Assembly: GCA_025354565.1 (NCBI GenBank)
Contig: JANXMQ010000233.1
Coordinates: 1 to 64,000 of the forward strand
DNA from: Akkermansiaceae bacterium
GTDB lineage: Bacteria > Verrucomicrobiota > Verrucomicrobiia > Verrucomicrobiales > Akkermansiaceae
Length of the DNA stretch: 64,000 nt
Direction of reading: 5' to 3'
Part shown: positions 37,301 through 46,419 of the stretch, piece by piece
How positions within the stretch are numbered: position 1 is the first letter of the stretch
How the letters are laid out: the number at the start of each line of letters is the position of its first letter
The notes under the pieces: model-generated
Database searches by the model: none
Told to the model about the DNA's origin: nothing
What the model saw: the letters and a program-made list of their open reading frames with translations, nothing else
Position numbers and translations under genes: made by a program

Positions 37301-37953
37301 ACCCGGCCTTTGCCATCGCCAAAGATCTGCACTTCCACATGTCGGCCACGTTGGATGAAGCGCTCGATGAACACACTGCCGGAGCCGAAACTCCGCTCGC
37401 TCAACCTCACCACGCTTTCATACTCACGTTGCAATTCCGCCTCATCGCGGCAAACTTTCATCCCGATGCCGCCGCCGCCCGCCGTGCTCTTCAGCATGAC
37501 GGGATAGCCGATTTCCTTCGCTGCGATGACCGCCGCGTCGGCATTCTCCAACAGTCCGGTACCAGGAACTAATGGCACGCCCGCTTCTCCGGCGAGGCGG
37601 CGGGCTTCGTGTTTCAGGCCGAAGGCGATGATTTGTTCCGGCGTCGGTCCCATCCATCTAACACCAGCAGTTTCGCACATGCGGGCGAAGTCGGTGTTTT
37701 CACTGAGCAAGCCATAACCGGGAAATACCGCCATCGCTCTGGATACACGAGCGATGGCTAACAATTTATCCTTGAGCAGATAACTTTCAGAAACCGGACC
37801 GGGTCCGAGACGATGGGCTTCATCCGCTAGATCGACGTGCGGTGCGCCGGAGTCGGGATCGGAATAGACGGCGATGCTTTTGTAGCCGAGTTTTTTGAAA
37901 GTGCGGATGGCGCGGGCGGCGATCTCGCCTCGGTTTGCGATGAGGATTTTCAT
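34390..37953 (-). CDS. Biotin-dependent urea or guanidine carboxylase
   Basis: 1,187 residues. Domain order: biotin carboxylase (1-445; SMGGxG-type ATP site [26 protein letters not shown]), carboxyltransferase of the KipI/KipA-like (allophanate-hydrolase subunit-like) type (about 450-1090; [32 protein letters not shown]) and a biotinyl domain with the biotinylated lysine in EAMKMEV near residue 1155. Classical members make allophanate from urea. Members co-encoded with two DUF1989 proteins, as here, have been shown elsewhere to be guanidine carboxylases. Sequence alone does not let me read the substrate-deciding residue with confidence. Expected to need biotin loading by BirA. Confidence 0.9.
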   Translation of the reverse strand: [1187 protein letters not shown]

Positions 37954-37992
37954 TATGATAATGGACCGCGAATTAAATTTCGCAGTTTGTTG

Positions 37993-38622
37993 CTAGAAAA
38001 TTAAAACCTCCACGGGCGTTGGATTCCAACCGTTGCAAGGATTGTTGAGTTGGGGACAGTTTGAGATGAGACAGACGACATCCATTTCAGCCCGCATTTC
38101 CACATATCTTCCGGGTGCGGAAATGCCATCGGCGAAGGTGAGTCCGCCGTCAGGGGAGACAGGGACGTTCATGAAAAAATTGATGTTAGGGCCGATGTCG
38201 CGTTTCGTCAGTTCGATGTCCCATTCCTGCGCGCCACGAATGAAAATATCGCGGCAGGCGTGCATGCATTCCTTGTCGTGGGCATAGCGCATGGTGTTGG
38301 ATTCACGGGAGCAGGCTCCGCCGAGCGTATCGTGACGACCGCAGGTGTCGGCGGTGATGGTGAGAAGGGGGTTGCCTTCGGTGCTCATGAGCTTGGTGCC
38401 AGTCGTTAGATAAAGCGCTGATTGTTCCTGGATGGTGCGGTCCGCGCTGTAGCGTTCGGTTGGATCGGCGGCGCTGAAGAATAGCGTGTCAGCCGCTTGG
38501 TTTCCTTCGAGGTCGAGGATGCGCAGGGTCTGGCCTTGTTTGATTTCATGAATCCACCAATCACCCGCGGGAATGACCTCGCGGAAGGCGGCGGACTCGG
38601 GTTGGAGCGTGCTAGCGGTCAT
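37993..38622 (-). CDS. DUF1989 protein, likely subunit of carboxyguanidine deiminase (small)
   Basis: 209 residues. Belongs with the next gene to the DUF1989 'urea amidolyase-associated' family: both share ITAD-x-x-G-x-HDT (here [11 protein letters not shown]) and a PNxNFF segment (PNINFFMNV). In related operons the two proteins form the heteromeric carboxyguanidine deiminase (CgdA/CgdB), which turns carboxyguanidine into allophanate plus ammonia. Which subunit is A or B is not decided here. Tightly placed between its partner and the carboxylase (gaps of 5 and 39 bases). Confidence 0.85.
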   Translation of the reverse strand: MTASTLQPESAAFREVIPAGDWWIHEIKQGQTLRILDLEGNQAADTLFFSAADPTERYSADRTIQEQSALYLTTGTKLMSTEGNPLLTITADTCGRHDTLGGACSRESNTMRYAHDKECMHACRDIFIRGAQEWDIELTKRDIGPNINFFMNVPVSPDGGLTFADGISAPGRYVEMRAEMDVVCLISNCPQLNNPCNGWNPTPVEVLIF

Positions 38623-38627
38623 GTCAG

Positions 38628-39344
38628 TTAGAATCGGAGCGAGTGATAGGCTTCATTGTTCTCCCAAGCGCGGAAATTTTCCGGGCGAATGACAAATGAT
38701 GGGTCATCCGGGGTAGGAAGCTCGCCGGTTAATACTTCCAGTTTCACGGGCTGTTGGCGATAGACCGGATCCGGGTCGAGCGGGTGCTGGCAGGTGTTGA
38801 GCACGACGAGTGTATCGATTTCAAAACGAAGTTCTATCGAATCTCCCTGTTTTGAATTTTCGGAAACAAAGGAAAGTTTCCCCGTTTCATCCGCGACGAC
38901 CTTGCTGAAAAAATTGAGGTTCGGGACGAAGTCTTTTTTGCCGAGTCCCCACTTGGCGAGTTCGATCAGAAAGCAATCTCGACCGTTGCGGTGCCAATCG
39001 TTGCGTGCATTCTGATAGTCGGATTTCCCATATTTCGCAAGGACTCGGGCGGCATCGGAATGACCACAGACCGTATCGTGCCAACCGACGCTGTCCGCCG
39101 TGATGGAGGCTAACAAGCGGCCCATGTCCGAGTGCAGGCAGTAGGGTGCGCGCAGGAAAAAGATATGTTGCCCTTTGAGCGTGTCAGGCATGTTGTAGCG
39201 TTCCTGACGTTCGAGCGCGTTGTATAGCAGCATGCTGACATTCGCTCCGCCGTTAATGTCGGTTAGGCGGAGGCGCTTGCCACGGGAGATGATGGCGGAC
39301 CACATGCCGGCACCGTAGAGGGTTTTGGAGAGAATGGGAGTCAT
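38628..39344 (-). CDS. DUF1989 protein, likely subunit of carboxyguanidine deiminase (large)
   Basis: 238 residues from ATG 39344. Shares with the smaller partner the core [11 protein letters not shown] motif, the CGH/HSD region and PNLNFFSKV, and adds a C-terminal tail ([17 protein letters not shown]). A frame open upstream to 39386 would overlap the NikR-like gene's stop region; the shorter start has the normal family beginning. Cysteine and histidine residues at [11 protein letters not shown] may bind metal. Placement suggests it is co-translated with its partner. Confidence 0.85.
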   Translation of the reverse strand: MTPILSKTLYGAGMWSAIISRGKRLRLTDINGGANVSMLLYNALERQERYNMPDTLKGQHIFFLRAPYCLHSDMGRLLASITADSVGWHDTVCGHSDAARVLAKYGKSDYQNARNDWHRNGRDCFLIELAKWGLGKKDFVPNLNFFSKVVADETGKLSFVSENSKQGDSIELRFEIDTLVVLNTCQHPLDPDPVYRQQPVKLEVLTGELPTPDDPSFVIRPENFRAWENNEAYHSLRF

Positions 39345-39363
39345 GGCGGAACAAAGCTGAGTT

Positions 39364-39840
39364 TCAGTCGCGGGTATCCTCCTCATCCGCTTCGGTCTGG
39401 ATCTGAGGCATGAGGGTGCGGGTGAGATTGAGTCTGCCAGCCATCACCCCTCTGACTGCTAACAGACGGTTAGCAATCTGTCGGAGCCGTTTGGCCGGGC
39501 CTTGGACGAGGATGACTTCCATGGTGCAGGTGTTTTGTAAAAGGACATGCAGCGAGCTGATCACTTCGCGGATATGTTCGTGCTGGATGTCCGAGATCTG
39601 TTGCTTGATGCCCGATCGTTTGTGATCGTAAAACAGAGTGATGGTTCCGGCCATCAAGGTGTTGCCTTTGAGACTGTAGTAATCGGCGATGTGCTGGGTG
39701 AGCACCTCAGCGACGGCTTGAGAACGGTTGACAAAACCGCGTTCGGTCATGAGTTGCTCGAACTGCCTGTGCAAGGCATCCGGTATCGAAATCGTCATAC
39801 GGTGCGCGGTGGTTTCTGACTTGGTGCGGGTGGTTGCCAT
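39364..39840 (-). CDS. nikR: NikR-like ribbon-helix-helix repressor
   Basis: 158 residues. An N-terminal ribbon-helix-helix (about 14-50: [33 protein letters not shown]) is followed by an ACT-like metal-binding domain as in NikR ([54 protein letters not shown]). Of the nickel ligands in E. coli NikR, H76, H87 and C95 have counterparts (QHEH, LHV, NTC); H89 is replaced by Leu, so the metal site may be weaker or different. A perfect NikR-type operator lies about 53 bases upstream of the start codon, so autoregulation is likely. Positioned inside the guanidine/urea operon. Confidence 0.88.
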   Translation of the reverse strand: MATTRTKSETTAHRMTISIPDALHRQFEQLMTERGFVNRSQAVAEVLTQHIADYYSLKGNTLMAGTITLFYDHKRSGIKQQISDIQHEHIREVISSLHVLLQNTCTMEVILVQGPAKRLRQIANRLLAVRGVMAGRLNLTRTLMPQIQTEADEEDTRD

Positions 39841-39892
39841 GGGTTTGATATAGCGGCGGGAATCCCATAAGTATAAGCATTTCTAGAAAAAA

Positions 39893-39920
39893 GTATGATT
39901 TAAAATACTATTCCTCATAC
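39893..39920. promoter_or_regulatory. NikR-type operator GTATGA-N16-TCATAC
   Basis: GTATGA at 39893-39898 and TCATAC at 39915-39920 are separated by exactly 16 bases. This is identical to the operator of E. coli NikR. The surroundings are the most AT-rich in the operon. A third, imperfect half-site GTATAA sits 22 bases further on (39871-39876), so half-sites recur at 22-base steps. The site lies between the ABC ATPase stop and the NikR-like start codon, and should control an internal promoter for the regulator and the enzyme genes. Confidence 0.8.
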
Positions 39921-39928
39921 TACAAATT

Positions 39929-40828
39929 TCACTCGACGCTGTCGTTCACATCGGTCATCCGGCCAATCGGTAATTTGTCGAATGATGGTTTCGCATGTGA
40001 GTCTTCCGGGTGAATAATGGTTTCGAGATGGCTTTTGGTGGCGAGGAATTCCGGGCTCCGAATCTGCTCGTGATCGCGCGGGCGGGGAACGGGGACCTCG
40101 ACGATTTCGCGAATGCGGCCAGGCCGGGGATCAAGCACGAGGATGCGATCGGATAGAAAAATCGCCTCATCGAGATCGTGGGTGATGAAAAAGATGGTGA
40201 TGTCGACGTTTTTCCAAATCTGGAGCAGGTAAGCCTGCATCTGCTGGCGGGTCTGCGGATCAAGCGCACCGAACGGTTCGTCCATCAGCAGAATGCGCGG
40301 CTCGTTGGCAAGGGCACGGGCGATGGCGGCACGCTGCTTCATGCCGCCGCTCAGTTGGTGCGGATAGGACTCCTCGAACTTGTCCAAGCCGACGAGCGCG
40401 AGCCACTGGCGGGCTTCGGACTGATTGGTGAAATCGCTTTTCCCCGCCATGCGCGGGCCATACATGACGTTCTGTTTTACGGTAAGCCACGGAAACAGGG
40501 TGTAGCTTTGGAAAACCATGCCCCGGTCGCGACCGGGACCGATGACCGGATTTCCATCGACGAGAACTTGCCCCGCGCTGGGAGTTTCCAAGCCAGCTAG
40601 AATCCGGATGAGGGTGGATTTTCCGCAACCGGACTGACCGAGCACGCACATGAACTCACGACGGTGGACAGTTAGATTGATATCCTGCAGGGCGACGACT
40701 TCACCGGCTTTCGAGTGGAAGCGTTTGTAGAGACCTGATATTTCCAATAGTTTCGGGCGAGCTTTGAGCTTGTCGAAACGAGCCTTCACCCCAGGCGACT
40801 GGTCTTTGTAGGAGAGGCTCGCAATCAT
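39929..40828 (-). CDS. ABC transporter ATP-binding protein
   Basis: 299 residues of the nitrate/sulfonate/taurine-type ATPases (NrtD/SsuB/TauB group). Walker [11 protein letters not shown]-loop, signature LSGGMKQRA, Walker [13 protein letters not shown] and the H-loop ITHD are all present. The C-terminal tail is about 60 residues longer than the minimum. Start overlaps the permease stop (ATGA). Functions with the two genes upstream as an importer, most likely for guanidine or urea. Confidence 0.93.
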   Translation of the reverse strand: MIASLSYKDQSPGVKARFDKLKARPKLLEISGLYKRFHSKAGEVVALQDINLTVHRREFMCVLGQSGCGKSTLIRILAGLETPSAGQVLVDGNPVIGPGRDRGMVFQSYTLFPWLTVKQNVMYGPRMAGKSDFTNQSEARQWLALVGLDKFEESYPHQLSGGMKQRAAIARALANEPRILLMDEPFGALDPQTRQQMQAYLLQIWKNVDITIFFITHDLDEAIFLSDRILVLDPRPGRIREIVEVPVPRPRDHEQIRSPEFLATKSHLETIIHPEDSHAKPSFDKLPIGRMTDVNDSVE

Positions 40829-42198
40829 GGAGAATCGAGGGTAGTGGCTGCTGCCGGGGGACTCGATGGGCCGAGGATCCTGCTTCTGGCAGAGAAAAAC
40901 CGACCGAAGAATCCTTGCTTTGGCTGGTCAACCCAAGGGAAGAAGTAGCGGGCTAGGTAAGCGAGAATCTGGTCCATGAAAAATCCGGATAGACCGATGA
41001 GGAGGATGGCCGGATAGACAATGTCGAACTGGAAGCGGCGGCCGTGAGTATCGATGATTTCCGCGAGGCCGCTTTTGAAGCCGAGAAGTTCCGCGATGAC
41101 AAGCCAAGTCCAGGCGGTGCCGAAAAGCAGGCGCAGATCCTTGTAAAGGTTCGGCAGGATGCCGGGGAGGACGACGGTGGTGATGAGCTGCCGTTGGTTG
41201 GCGCCGAGAGTCTGTGCGGCTTCTAGCAGCGACCCGTCCAGGCCGCGGGTGGTTTTGGAAATAGTGAGAATCGCGGAGGGCAGGGTGCCGAGAAAAACGA
41301 GCATGATTTTCGGACCCAGATCGAGGCCGAAGATCGCCATGAGCACCACTCCGAAAGCCGGGGCAGGCATGTAACTGAAGAAATTGACGAAGGGTTCGAC
41401 GAGTTTTGAAACCAGATCGAAAGTGCCTGCCAGGACGCCGATGGGAATAGCGACGAGGATGGCCAGGAGAAATCCGAGAACGATGGTGCGCCATGATTCA
41501 CCGTAGCGCTGGAGCAGAGATTTGCGCTCGGCGTTTGCATCGCCTTCCTCGGGTTTTCCGGCGGTGATGCCTTTCCAAAATGAGACTGCGACGACATCGG
41601 GTGGAACCAAATAGACCGGGCGGGAAACCTCTTCGATGGACTCCGGTAGGAGTTTGAGGAGCGTTTCCTTAGGATATTCGGTGCCTGCTTTGGCGAGCAT
41701 TTCGGCGTTCGATTTGATGATCGCCAGATTCTCCGTAGAGAGCGGCTGTTTCTTGGCTTTCAGCTCGCCGGCCGCGACTTGAAGCCATGTTTTGCGGATT
41801 GCCTCATCATCAATCTCCTGCTCGCGGGTGAGCCAACTGTTAGCGATAGCCAGCGGATGGATCTGACGGAGGATCTTCTTGTTTTGTCGTGCGGAACCGG
41901 CGGTTGGCTGGCCACTTTCCCGGGCAGCCATGATTTCCCTGTTGTCTTGGGCGATAGTCGTTGTGAAATCTTTCCAGATGTTAGGTGTGAGGCGGTCGCC
42001 TACGGAATAGACGCTCTGGAGACGGGGGCTTTCCGCAGAGAGGGAGATCTGTCGTGCGACCTTCCACCACGGGCCATAGGAGGCGATGGCCCAGATGACT
42101 AGCGGAAGAACGAATGACAGCGCCATCATCAGCGATGAGCGCGTGTGGTCCAAGTCCTTCCTCACCATGAACCATCGACCTGCGGTTGGGGATTTCAT
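40825..42198 (-). CDS. ABC transporter permease
   Basis: 457 residues from ATG 42198 ([10 protein letters not shown]). It has one N-terminal transmembrane helix (about 20-42), a large soluble domain of about 180 residues, then the membrane domain of the nitrate/taurine family (about 230-440) with the EAA-like loop [30 protein letters not shown]. The N-terminal soluble insert is unusual for this family but typical of permeases in the urea-carboxylase gene clusters. Followed by the ATPase with a 4-base overlap. Confidence 0.9.
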   Translation of the reverse strand: MKSPTAGRWFMVRKDLDHTRSSLMMALSFVLPLVIWAIASYGPWWKVARQISLSAESPRLQSVYSVGDRLTPNIWKDFTTTIAQDNREIMAARESGQPTAGSARQNKKILRQIHPLAIANSWLTREQEIDDEAIRKTWLQVAAGELKAKKQPLSTENLAIIKSNAEMLAKAGTEYPKETLLKLLPESIEEVSRPVYLVPPDVVAVSFWKGITAGKPEEGDANAERKSLLQRYGESWRTIVLGFLLAILVAIPIGVLAGTFDLVSKLVEPFVNFFSYMPAPAFGVVLMAIFGLDLGPKIMLVFLGTLPSAILTISKTTRGLDGSLLEAAQTLGANQRQLITTVVLPGILPNLYKDLRLLFGTAWTWLVIAELLGFKSGLAEIIDTHGRRFQFDIVYPAILLIGLSGFFMDQILAYLARYFFPWVDQPKQGFFGRFFSARSRILGPSSPPAAATTLDSP

Positions 42199-42229
42199 GG
42201 CAAGAGGAAGGCCTGTGGCAGGATCCGAT

Positions 42230-43207
42230 CTATTTAGCCAGTGCTTCCTTGGTGAGCGTGGGATCGAAGTAGGAACCAACGTCTGCTGGTTTCGCGTAAA
42301 CTTTGTATTTCACGTTGAAGTCATCCACCACTTTCGAAGAGCCATAGATTGAGCCGAGGCCATCGGCTTTTGCCCATACCTTGATCGCCTCGGCGGGGGT
42401 TAGGATTTTGGTGCCAGCGAAGAGCGGTTCGTATTCCGCAGGTTTCACGCCGACGCGCTCGGAGAGGATGGCAAGGGCTGCATCCATGTTGTCCTCTTTC
42501 GCGAGGTATGCGGCGATGCGGTACCAGACTTTCACCACCTTGATCCAGTCCGCGCGATGGGCTTTCACGCTGTCGCGGTCACAGAACAGTCCGTCATAGA
42601 TCAGGCCGGGAGCATCCTTTGAAGAGAATACGGTTTTTGAACCGGGTACCAACTTGAGGGCTTGGCCGGAGTTGGGTTGCCATGCTGCGATGGCTTCTAC
42701 TTGACCGGAAGAAAATACCTGCGGTGTGCTGTTCGTTGGAGTGTTTTTGATGGTGATGTCAGTTTCCGCCATGCCGTTAAGTTCGAGGCCTTTAAGGAGC
42801 AGCAGGTGTTCGACAAAGCCTTCCTCCAACGCGATGGTCTTGCCCTTGAGATCCTTGAGTGTTTTAAAATCACCCTTCGCGACAATCATATCATTGCCAT
42901 TGGAATAATCATTAAGAAGCACACAGACGGATGGTTTGCCGGTGGCACCTGTAACGAGTGCGTCGCCATTGGTCACGCACACGGCATCGAGCTTGCCGGC
43001 GGCGTAAGCCTCCATGGATTTCACATAATCCATCCAGACGAATTCAACATCGACACCGGCTTCCTTGAACCAGCCTTTTTTGATACCAATTTCCCATGCG
43101 ACCCAGCCGGGCCAGTCTGAGTAGCCGATTTTAAGCGGTTCCGCCTTGCCGAGAAGGGATGACAAAAGCAGCAGGGATGCGAGCAGAATGGTCGTGCGTT
43201 TTTTCAT
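42230..43207 (-). CDS. ABC transporter substrate-binding protein
   Basis: 325 residues with a signal peptide ([20 protein letters not shown]). NMT1/SsuA-type fold: [15 protein letters not shown] near the N-terminus, then [28 protein letters not shown] and [10 protein letters not shown]. It is the first gene of the nitrogen operon. The cluster type (binding protein, permease with long N-terminus, ATPase, DUF1989 pair, carboxylase, allophanate hydrolase) supports uptake of guanidine or urea; aromatic and acidic residues could bind a cation, but I cannot assign the ligand from sequence. Confidence 0.9.
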   Translation of the reverse strand: MKKRTTILLASLLLLSSLLGKAEPLKIGYSDWPGWVAWEIGIKKGWFKEAGVDVEFVWMDYVKSMEAYAAGKLDAVCVTNGDALVTGATGKPSVCVLLNDYSNGNDMIVAKGDFKTLKDLKGKTIALEEGFVEHLLLLKGLELNGMAETDITIKNTPTNSTPQVFSSGQVEAIAAWQPNSGQALKLVPGSKTVFSSKDAPGLIYDGLFCDRDSVKAHRADWIKVVKVWYRIAAYLAKEDNMDAALAILSERVGVKPAEYEPLFAGTKILTPAEAIKVWAKADGLGSIYGSSKVVDDFNVKYKVYAKPADVGSYFDPTLTKEALAK

Positions 43208-43390
43208 GGTGGTCGGTGTAACTCGCTCCGAAAATCAAAATCGGAACACAAATAATTAGCACTCACCGTGCCAACGGAATCCATAGTTCTGCCATGCTCA
43301 TACGATTGAAGTGTCCGCGTCATAAGGATTATGGCCACCTCGATGATTTTCCAGTTCCTAGATAGGGGGGAATTGGTTAAGGCTGCTGCC
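43208..43390. promoter_or_regulatory. Divergent promoter region (nitrogen operon / aroK)
   Basis: 183 bases between two divergent genes. On the minus strand it must carry the promoter for the eight-gene operon. It contains one NikR half-site (TCATAC at 43298-43303, on the plus strand) but no second half at the right distance, and a small hairpin CCGA...TTCGG near the first gene. I looked for a guanidine riboswitch (the ykkC, mini-ykkC and ykkC-III types) and did not recognise the conserved cores. Confidence 0.4.
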
Positions 43391-43942
43391 ATGAACGAAT
43401 CAGTAACCCCACCGAAGAACATCGTTCTTATCGGATTCATGGGTAGTGGGAAATCAACCGTCGGGCGCGAGCTGCATCAACGGCTCGGCTACCCATTGGT
43501 GGACATGGATCAGGTAATCGAACAACGGGCACGGAAATCGGTCGCCGCCATCTTCGCAGATGAAGGCGAGGAAGCCTTTCGAAATGCAGAGACGCGCCTG
43601 CTTGAAGAACTCAATGACCCCACGGGGCCGCGCCGCATCATCTCGACCGGCGGCGGGGTAATCGGACGTGCGGAAAACCGGAAGCTCCTGCGGCAGTTGG
43701 GTTACGTTGTTTGGCTGAATGCGCCGATGGCGGTGATCCTCGAAAGGACTTCGAAAAATCGCGACCGGCCGCTGCTTCACACTGCGGATCCGGCAGCGAA
43801 GATCGAGGCGCTGATAGATGTTAGAAAACCGTGCTATGAGGAAACCGCCCATCTGAAAGTGGAGACGCTGGGGCTGGACTGCGGTGAGTTGGCAACTGGG
43901 ATATTGGAAAGCGCACGCTACTTTTTCACCGGGCATCTCTAA
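43391..43942 (+). CDS. aroK: Shikimate kinase
   Basis: Phosphorylates shikimate in the aromatic amino acid pathway. 183 residues from ATG 43391; P-loop GFMGSGKST (about 15-23), shikimate-binding YPLVDMD with the D-x-D pair, STGGG near residue 94, and the lid/adenine region NRDRPLL. An open frame reaches 43331, but the family begins at KNIVLIG, so the second ATG is preferred. queG starts one base after the stop. Confidence 0.95.
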   Translation: MNESVTPPKNIVLIGFMGSGKSTVGRELHQRLGYPLVDMDQVIEQRARKSVAAIFADEGEEAFRNAETRLLEELNDPTGPRRIISTGGGVIGRAENRKLLRQLGYVVWLNAPMAVILERTSKNRDRPLLHTADPAAKIEALIDVRKPCYEETAHLKVETLGLDCGELATGILESARYFFTGHL

Positions 43943-43943
43943 C

Positions 43944-44972
43944 ATGATTCGGGATGAAATTAAAGCATGGGCGACGGCGCTGGGCTTCGATGACTGCCGG
44001 ATCGCGAAGGCGGAGGAGGCTGCTCATGCGGATCTTTTCAGGGAATGGATTGCGGAGGGCAAGCACGGCGAAATGGCTTGGCTGGAGAGAACTCCGGAGC
44101 GTCGCTGTGATCCGCGCCAGGTGTTGCCGGGCTGTGCAACGATCATCTGCCTGGCGCTGAACTACTACCCGGGGCGTAGTCCGTTTCCCGCAGGACATCC
44201 GGGTGGCTACCGGATCGCACGGTATGCGTGGAACGAGGACTACCATGATCTCATCGAAAAGCGGCTGCGTGCATTTGACGCGAAATTACAAACACTCGGC
44301 GGCACCCAGCGGTTCTATGTGGATACCGGTCCGGTGTTGGAGCGCGACTTCGCCAGCGATGCTGGTCTCGGCTGGAATGGGAAATCCACCGTCCAGATCC
44401 ATCGTCAGTTAGGGACGTGGTTTTTCCTGGCGGAACTGCTGACGACGCTCGATCTGACGCCTGATGTTCCCTTCGGCGACCATTGTGGGAAATGCACTGC
44501 TTGCATCACGGCCTGTCCGACGCAGGCGATCACCGCGCCGCGTCGGCTGGATGCGCGGCGTTGTATTTCCTATCTAACCATCGAGCACAAGGGCGCGATA
44601 CCCGAGGAGTTTCGCATTGCGATGGGCGACCGGATCTATGGCTGCGATGATTGCCTCGACGCTTGTCCATGGAATCGCTTTGCGGTGGAGTCGCGGGAAC
44701 TCTCTTTCAGTGCGCGTGAGGCGGTTTTCGAAAACCGGTTGCGGGATTTTCTAACGCTCGACGACGACGGCTTCCGCACGCTGTTCGCCAAATCCCCGAT
44801 CAAGCGCATCAAGCGGTCGCGCTTTCTCCGCAATGTCTGCATCGCGTTGGGCAACACCGGAACCATCGACGACCTGCCCGCTCTGCAACGCGCCGCCGCA
44901 GATCCCGACCCGTTGATCGCCGAACACGCTTCATGGGCGGTCCAGCGGATTCAGGAACGGTTAGTTTGTTGA
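43944..44972 (+). CDS. queG: Epoxyqueuosine reductase
   Basis: Last step of queuosine synthesis in tRNA: cobalamin-dependent reduction of the epoxide. 342 residues from ATG 43944. Two [4Fe-4S] sites: C181-x2-C184-x2-C187-x3-C191 (CGKCTACITACP) and C234-x2-C237-x3-C241 (CDDCLDACP). The conserved acidic residue in VLERDFA and the cobalamin-binding YNYYP-like LNYYPGR are visible. A HEAT-like C-terminal tail (about 300-340) is typical. It follows aroK at once, so the pair forms an operon. Confidence 0.95.
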   Translation: MIRDEIKAWATALGFDDCRIAKAEEAAHADLFREWIAEGKHGEMAWLERTPERRCDPRQVLPGCATIICLALNYYPGRSPFPAGHPGGYRIARYAWNEDYHDLIEKRLRAFDAKLQTLGGTQRFYVDTGPVLERDFASDAGLGWNGKSTVQIHRQLGTWFFLAELLTTLDLTPDVPFGDHCGKCTACITACPTQAITAPRRLDARRCISYLTIEHKGAIPEEFRIAMGDRIYGCDDCLDACPWNRFAVESRELSFSAREAVFENRLRDFLTLDDDGFRTLFAKSPIKRIKRSRFLRNVCIALGNTGTIDDLPALQRAAADPDPLIAEHASWAVQRIQERLVC

Positions 44973-44978
44973 GCGCTT

Positions 44979-46382
44979 TTACAAGACGATCTTTTTAAAC
45001 TTCGGCACCAGCAGGTGCATCAGCAGCCAAGCGGCGATATAGGCGGTGCCGCAAATCACGAACAGGATTCCGTAGCCCACCTCAACCTTGCCCAACTCGG
45101 TGAAATGCTTGAGCAGGAGTCCTGCCGCGCGGGCGATGAGAATGCCGCCGACCGCACCCGCCATGCCGCCGATGCCGGTGACCGACGCGACTGCTTTTTT
45201 CGGGAACATGTCAGAAACCGTGGTGAAGATGTTACACGACCATGCCGCGTGGCCGGCGCAGGCGATGGCGATGGTTGTCACGGCCAGCCAAGTGTTGATC
45301 GCGCCGAGTTTGGAAGCGAGCAGTACGCTCAACGGGAATAGGGCAAAGATGAACATCGCCAGCTTGCGGGCCTTGTTCGCATCCATGCCGCCGTCGATGA
45401 ATTTCTTTGGCAGCCAGCCGCCGAAAATCGAACCGAACGTGGAGACGGTGTAGATGATGGCGATGGCCAGTTCCCAGACGATGACGCCTGGGACGTCAGA
45501 AGTTTTTCCCGAATAGGTCGGATTGGCGGCCATGTAGAGCTTCACCTTTCTGGCGTTTTCTCCTTCGAGGAAAGCAGGCAGCCAGAACAGGAAGAACCAC
45601 CAGATCGGATCAGTCATGAATTTTCCGACAAAAAACGCCCATGTCTGACGGAATGTTAGAAGTTTGAACCATGAGACTTTCTCCTTTGCGATGTCCGCGC
45701 GCTCGGCGTCCTGCTCGTCAATGTCGCTGTGAATGTAGTCGTATTCCGCCTGTTTGAGTTCGCCGTTGGCCAGTTTCGCGGCCGGCGTGGAATACATCGA
45801 ATACCAAAATACGAGCCAAAGCAGTCCGACAGCACCGGTGAGAATGAAAGCCCATTCCCAGCCCCAGGATTTGGCGATGTAGGGTACGGTGAGCGGGGCG
45901 ATGATCGCACCGAGATTGGCACCGGAGTTATAGAGCCCTGTGGCAAAAGCGCGTTCTTTCTTGGGAAACCATTCGGCAATGGTTTTATTTGCCGCTGGGA
46001 AATTGCCTGCTTCGGCGATTCCCAGAGCCGCCCGCCAGAAGCCGAAACTCCACGTGTGATGGCCAAAGGCATGACCGATGGCGGCCAGACTCCAACCAAC
46101 GAGCGAGTAGGCGTAGCCGGATTTCGTCCCCACCTTGTCGATGATCCGACCGGCCAGCAACATGCCCGCCGCATAGGCAATTTGGAAACAGATCACCACC
46201 GTCGAGTAATTCAATTCCTGATCCGCCTTGACCGCGCCGAACACTCCGTTTTCCGAAAGCACCGGCTTGAGGAGCCCGAGGACGTTGCGGTCGAGATAGT
46301 TAATGGTCGTTGCGGCGAAGACTAATCCACAAATGGTCCACCGATGGCGGCCGATGGTTTCGTTTACGGAGGAGAAGGACAT
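44979..46382 (-). CDS. MFS transporter, sugar-acid (ExuT/GudP-like)
   Basis: 467 residues from ATG 46382, twelve predicted membrane helices. N-terminal TTINYLDRNVLG and the LAGRIIDKVGTKSG loop fit the anion:cation symporter branch of the major facilitator superfamily, with relatives that take up hexuronates or glucarate. A central cytoplasmic loop (about 215-250) contains many charged residues. No sugar-acid enzymes lie near it, so the substrate remains open. Confidence 0.88.
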   Translation of the reverse strand: MSFSSVNETIGRHRWTICGLVFAATTINYLDRNVLGLLKPVLSENGVFGAVKADQELNYSTVVICFQIAYAAGMLLAGRIIDKVGTKSGYAYSLVGWSLAAIGHAFGHHTWSFGFWRAALGIAEAGNFPAANKTIAEWFPKKERAFATGLYNSGANLGAIIAPLTVPYIAKSWGWEWAFILTGAVGLLWLVFWYSMYSTPAAKLANGELKQAEYDYIHSDIDEQDAERADIAKEKVSWFKLLTFRQTWAFFVGKFMTDPIWWFFLFWLPAFLEGENARKVKLYMAANPTYSGKTSDVPGVIVWELAIAIIYTVSTFGSIFGGWLPKKFIDGGMDANKARKLAMFIFALFPLSVLLASKLGAINTWLAVTTIAIACAGHAAWSCNIFTTVSDMFPKKAVASVTGIGGMAGAVGGILIARAAGLLLKHFTELGKVEVGYGILFVICGTAYIAAWLLMHLLVPKFKKIVL

Positions 46383-46419
46383 GATGGGGAAATCAATTGG
46401 GTTTGCTTGCCGCCAAGGG

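Noticed and set aside
43208..43330. Guanidine riboswitch before the nitrogen operon
   Set aside because: Expected from the pathway, but I could not find the conserved core of any of the three classes; only small hairpins are present.
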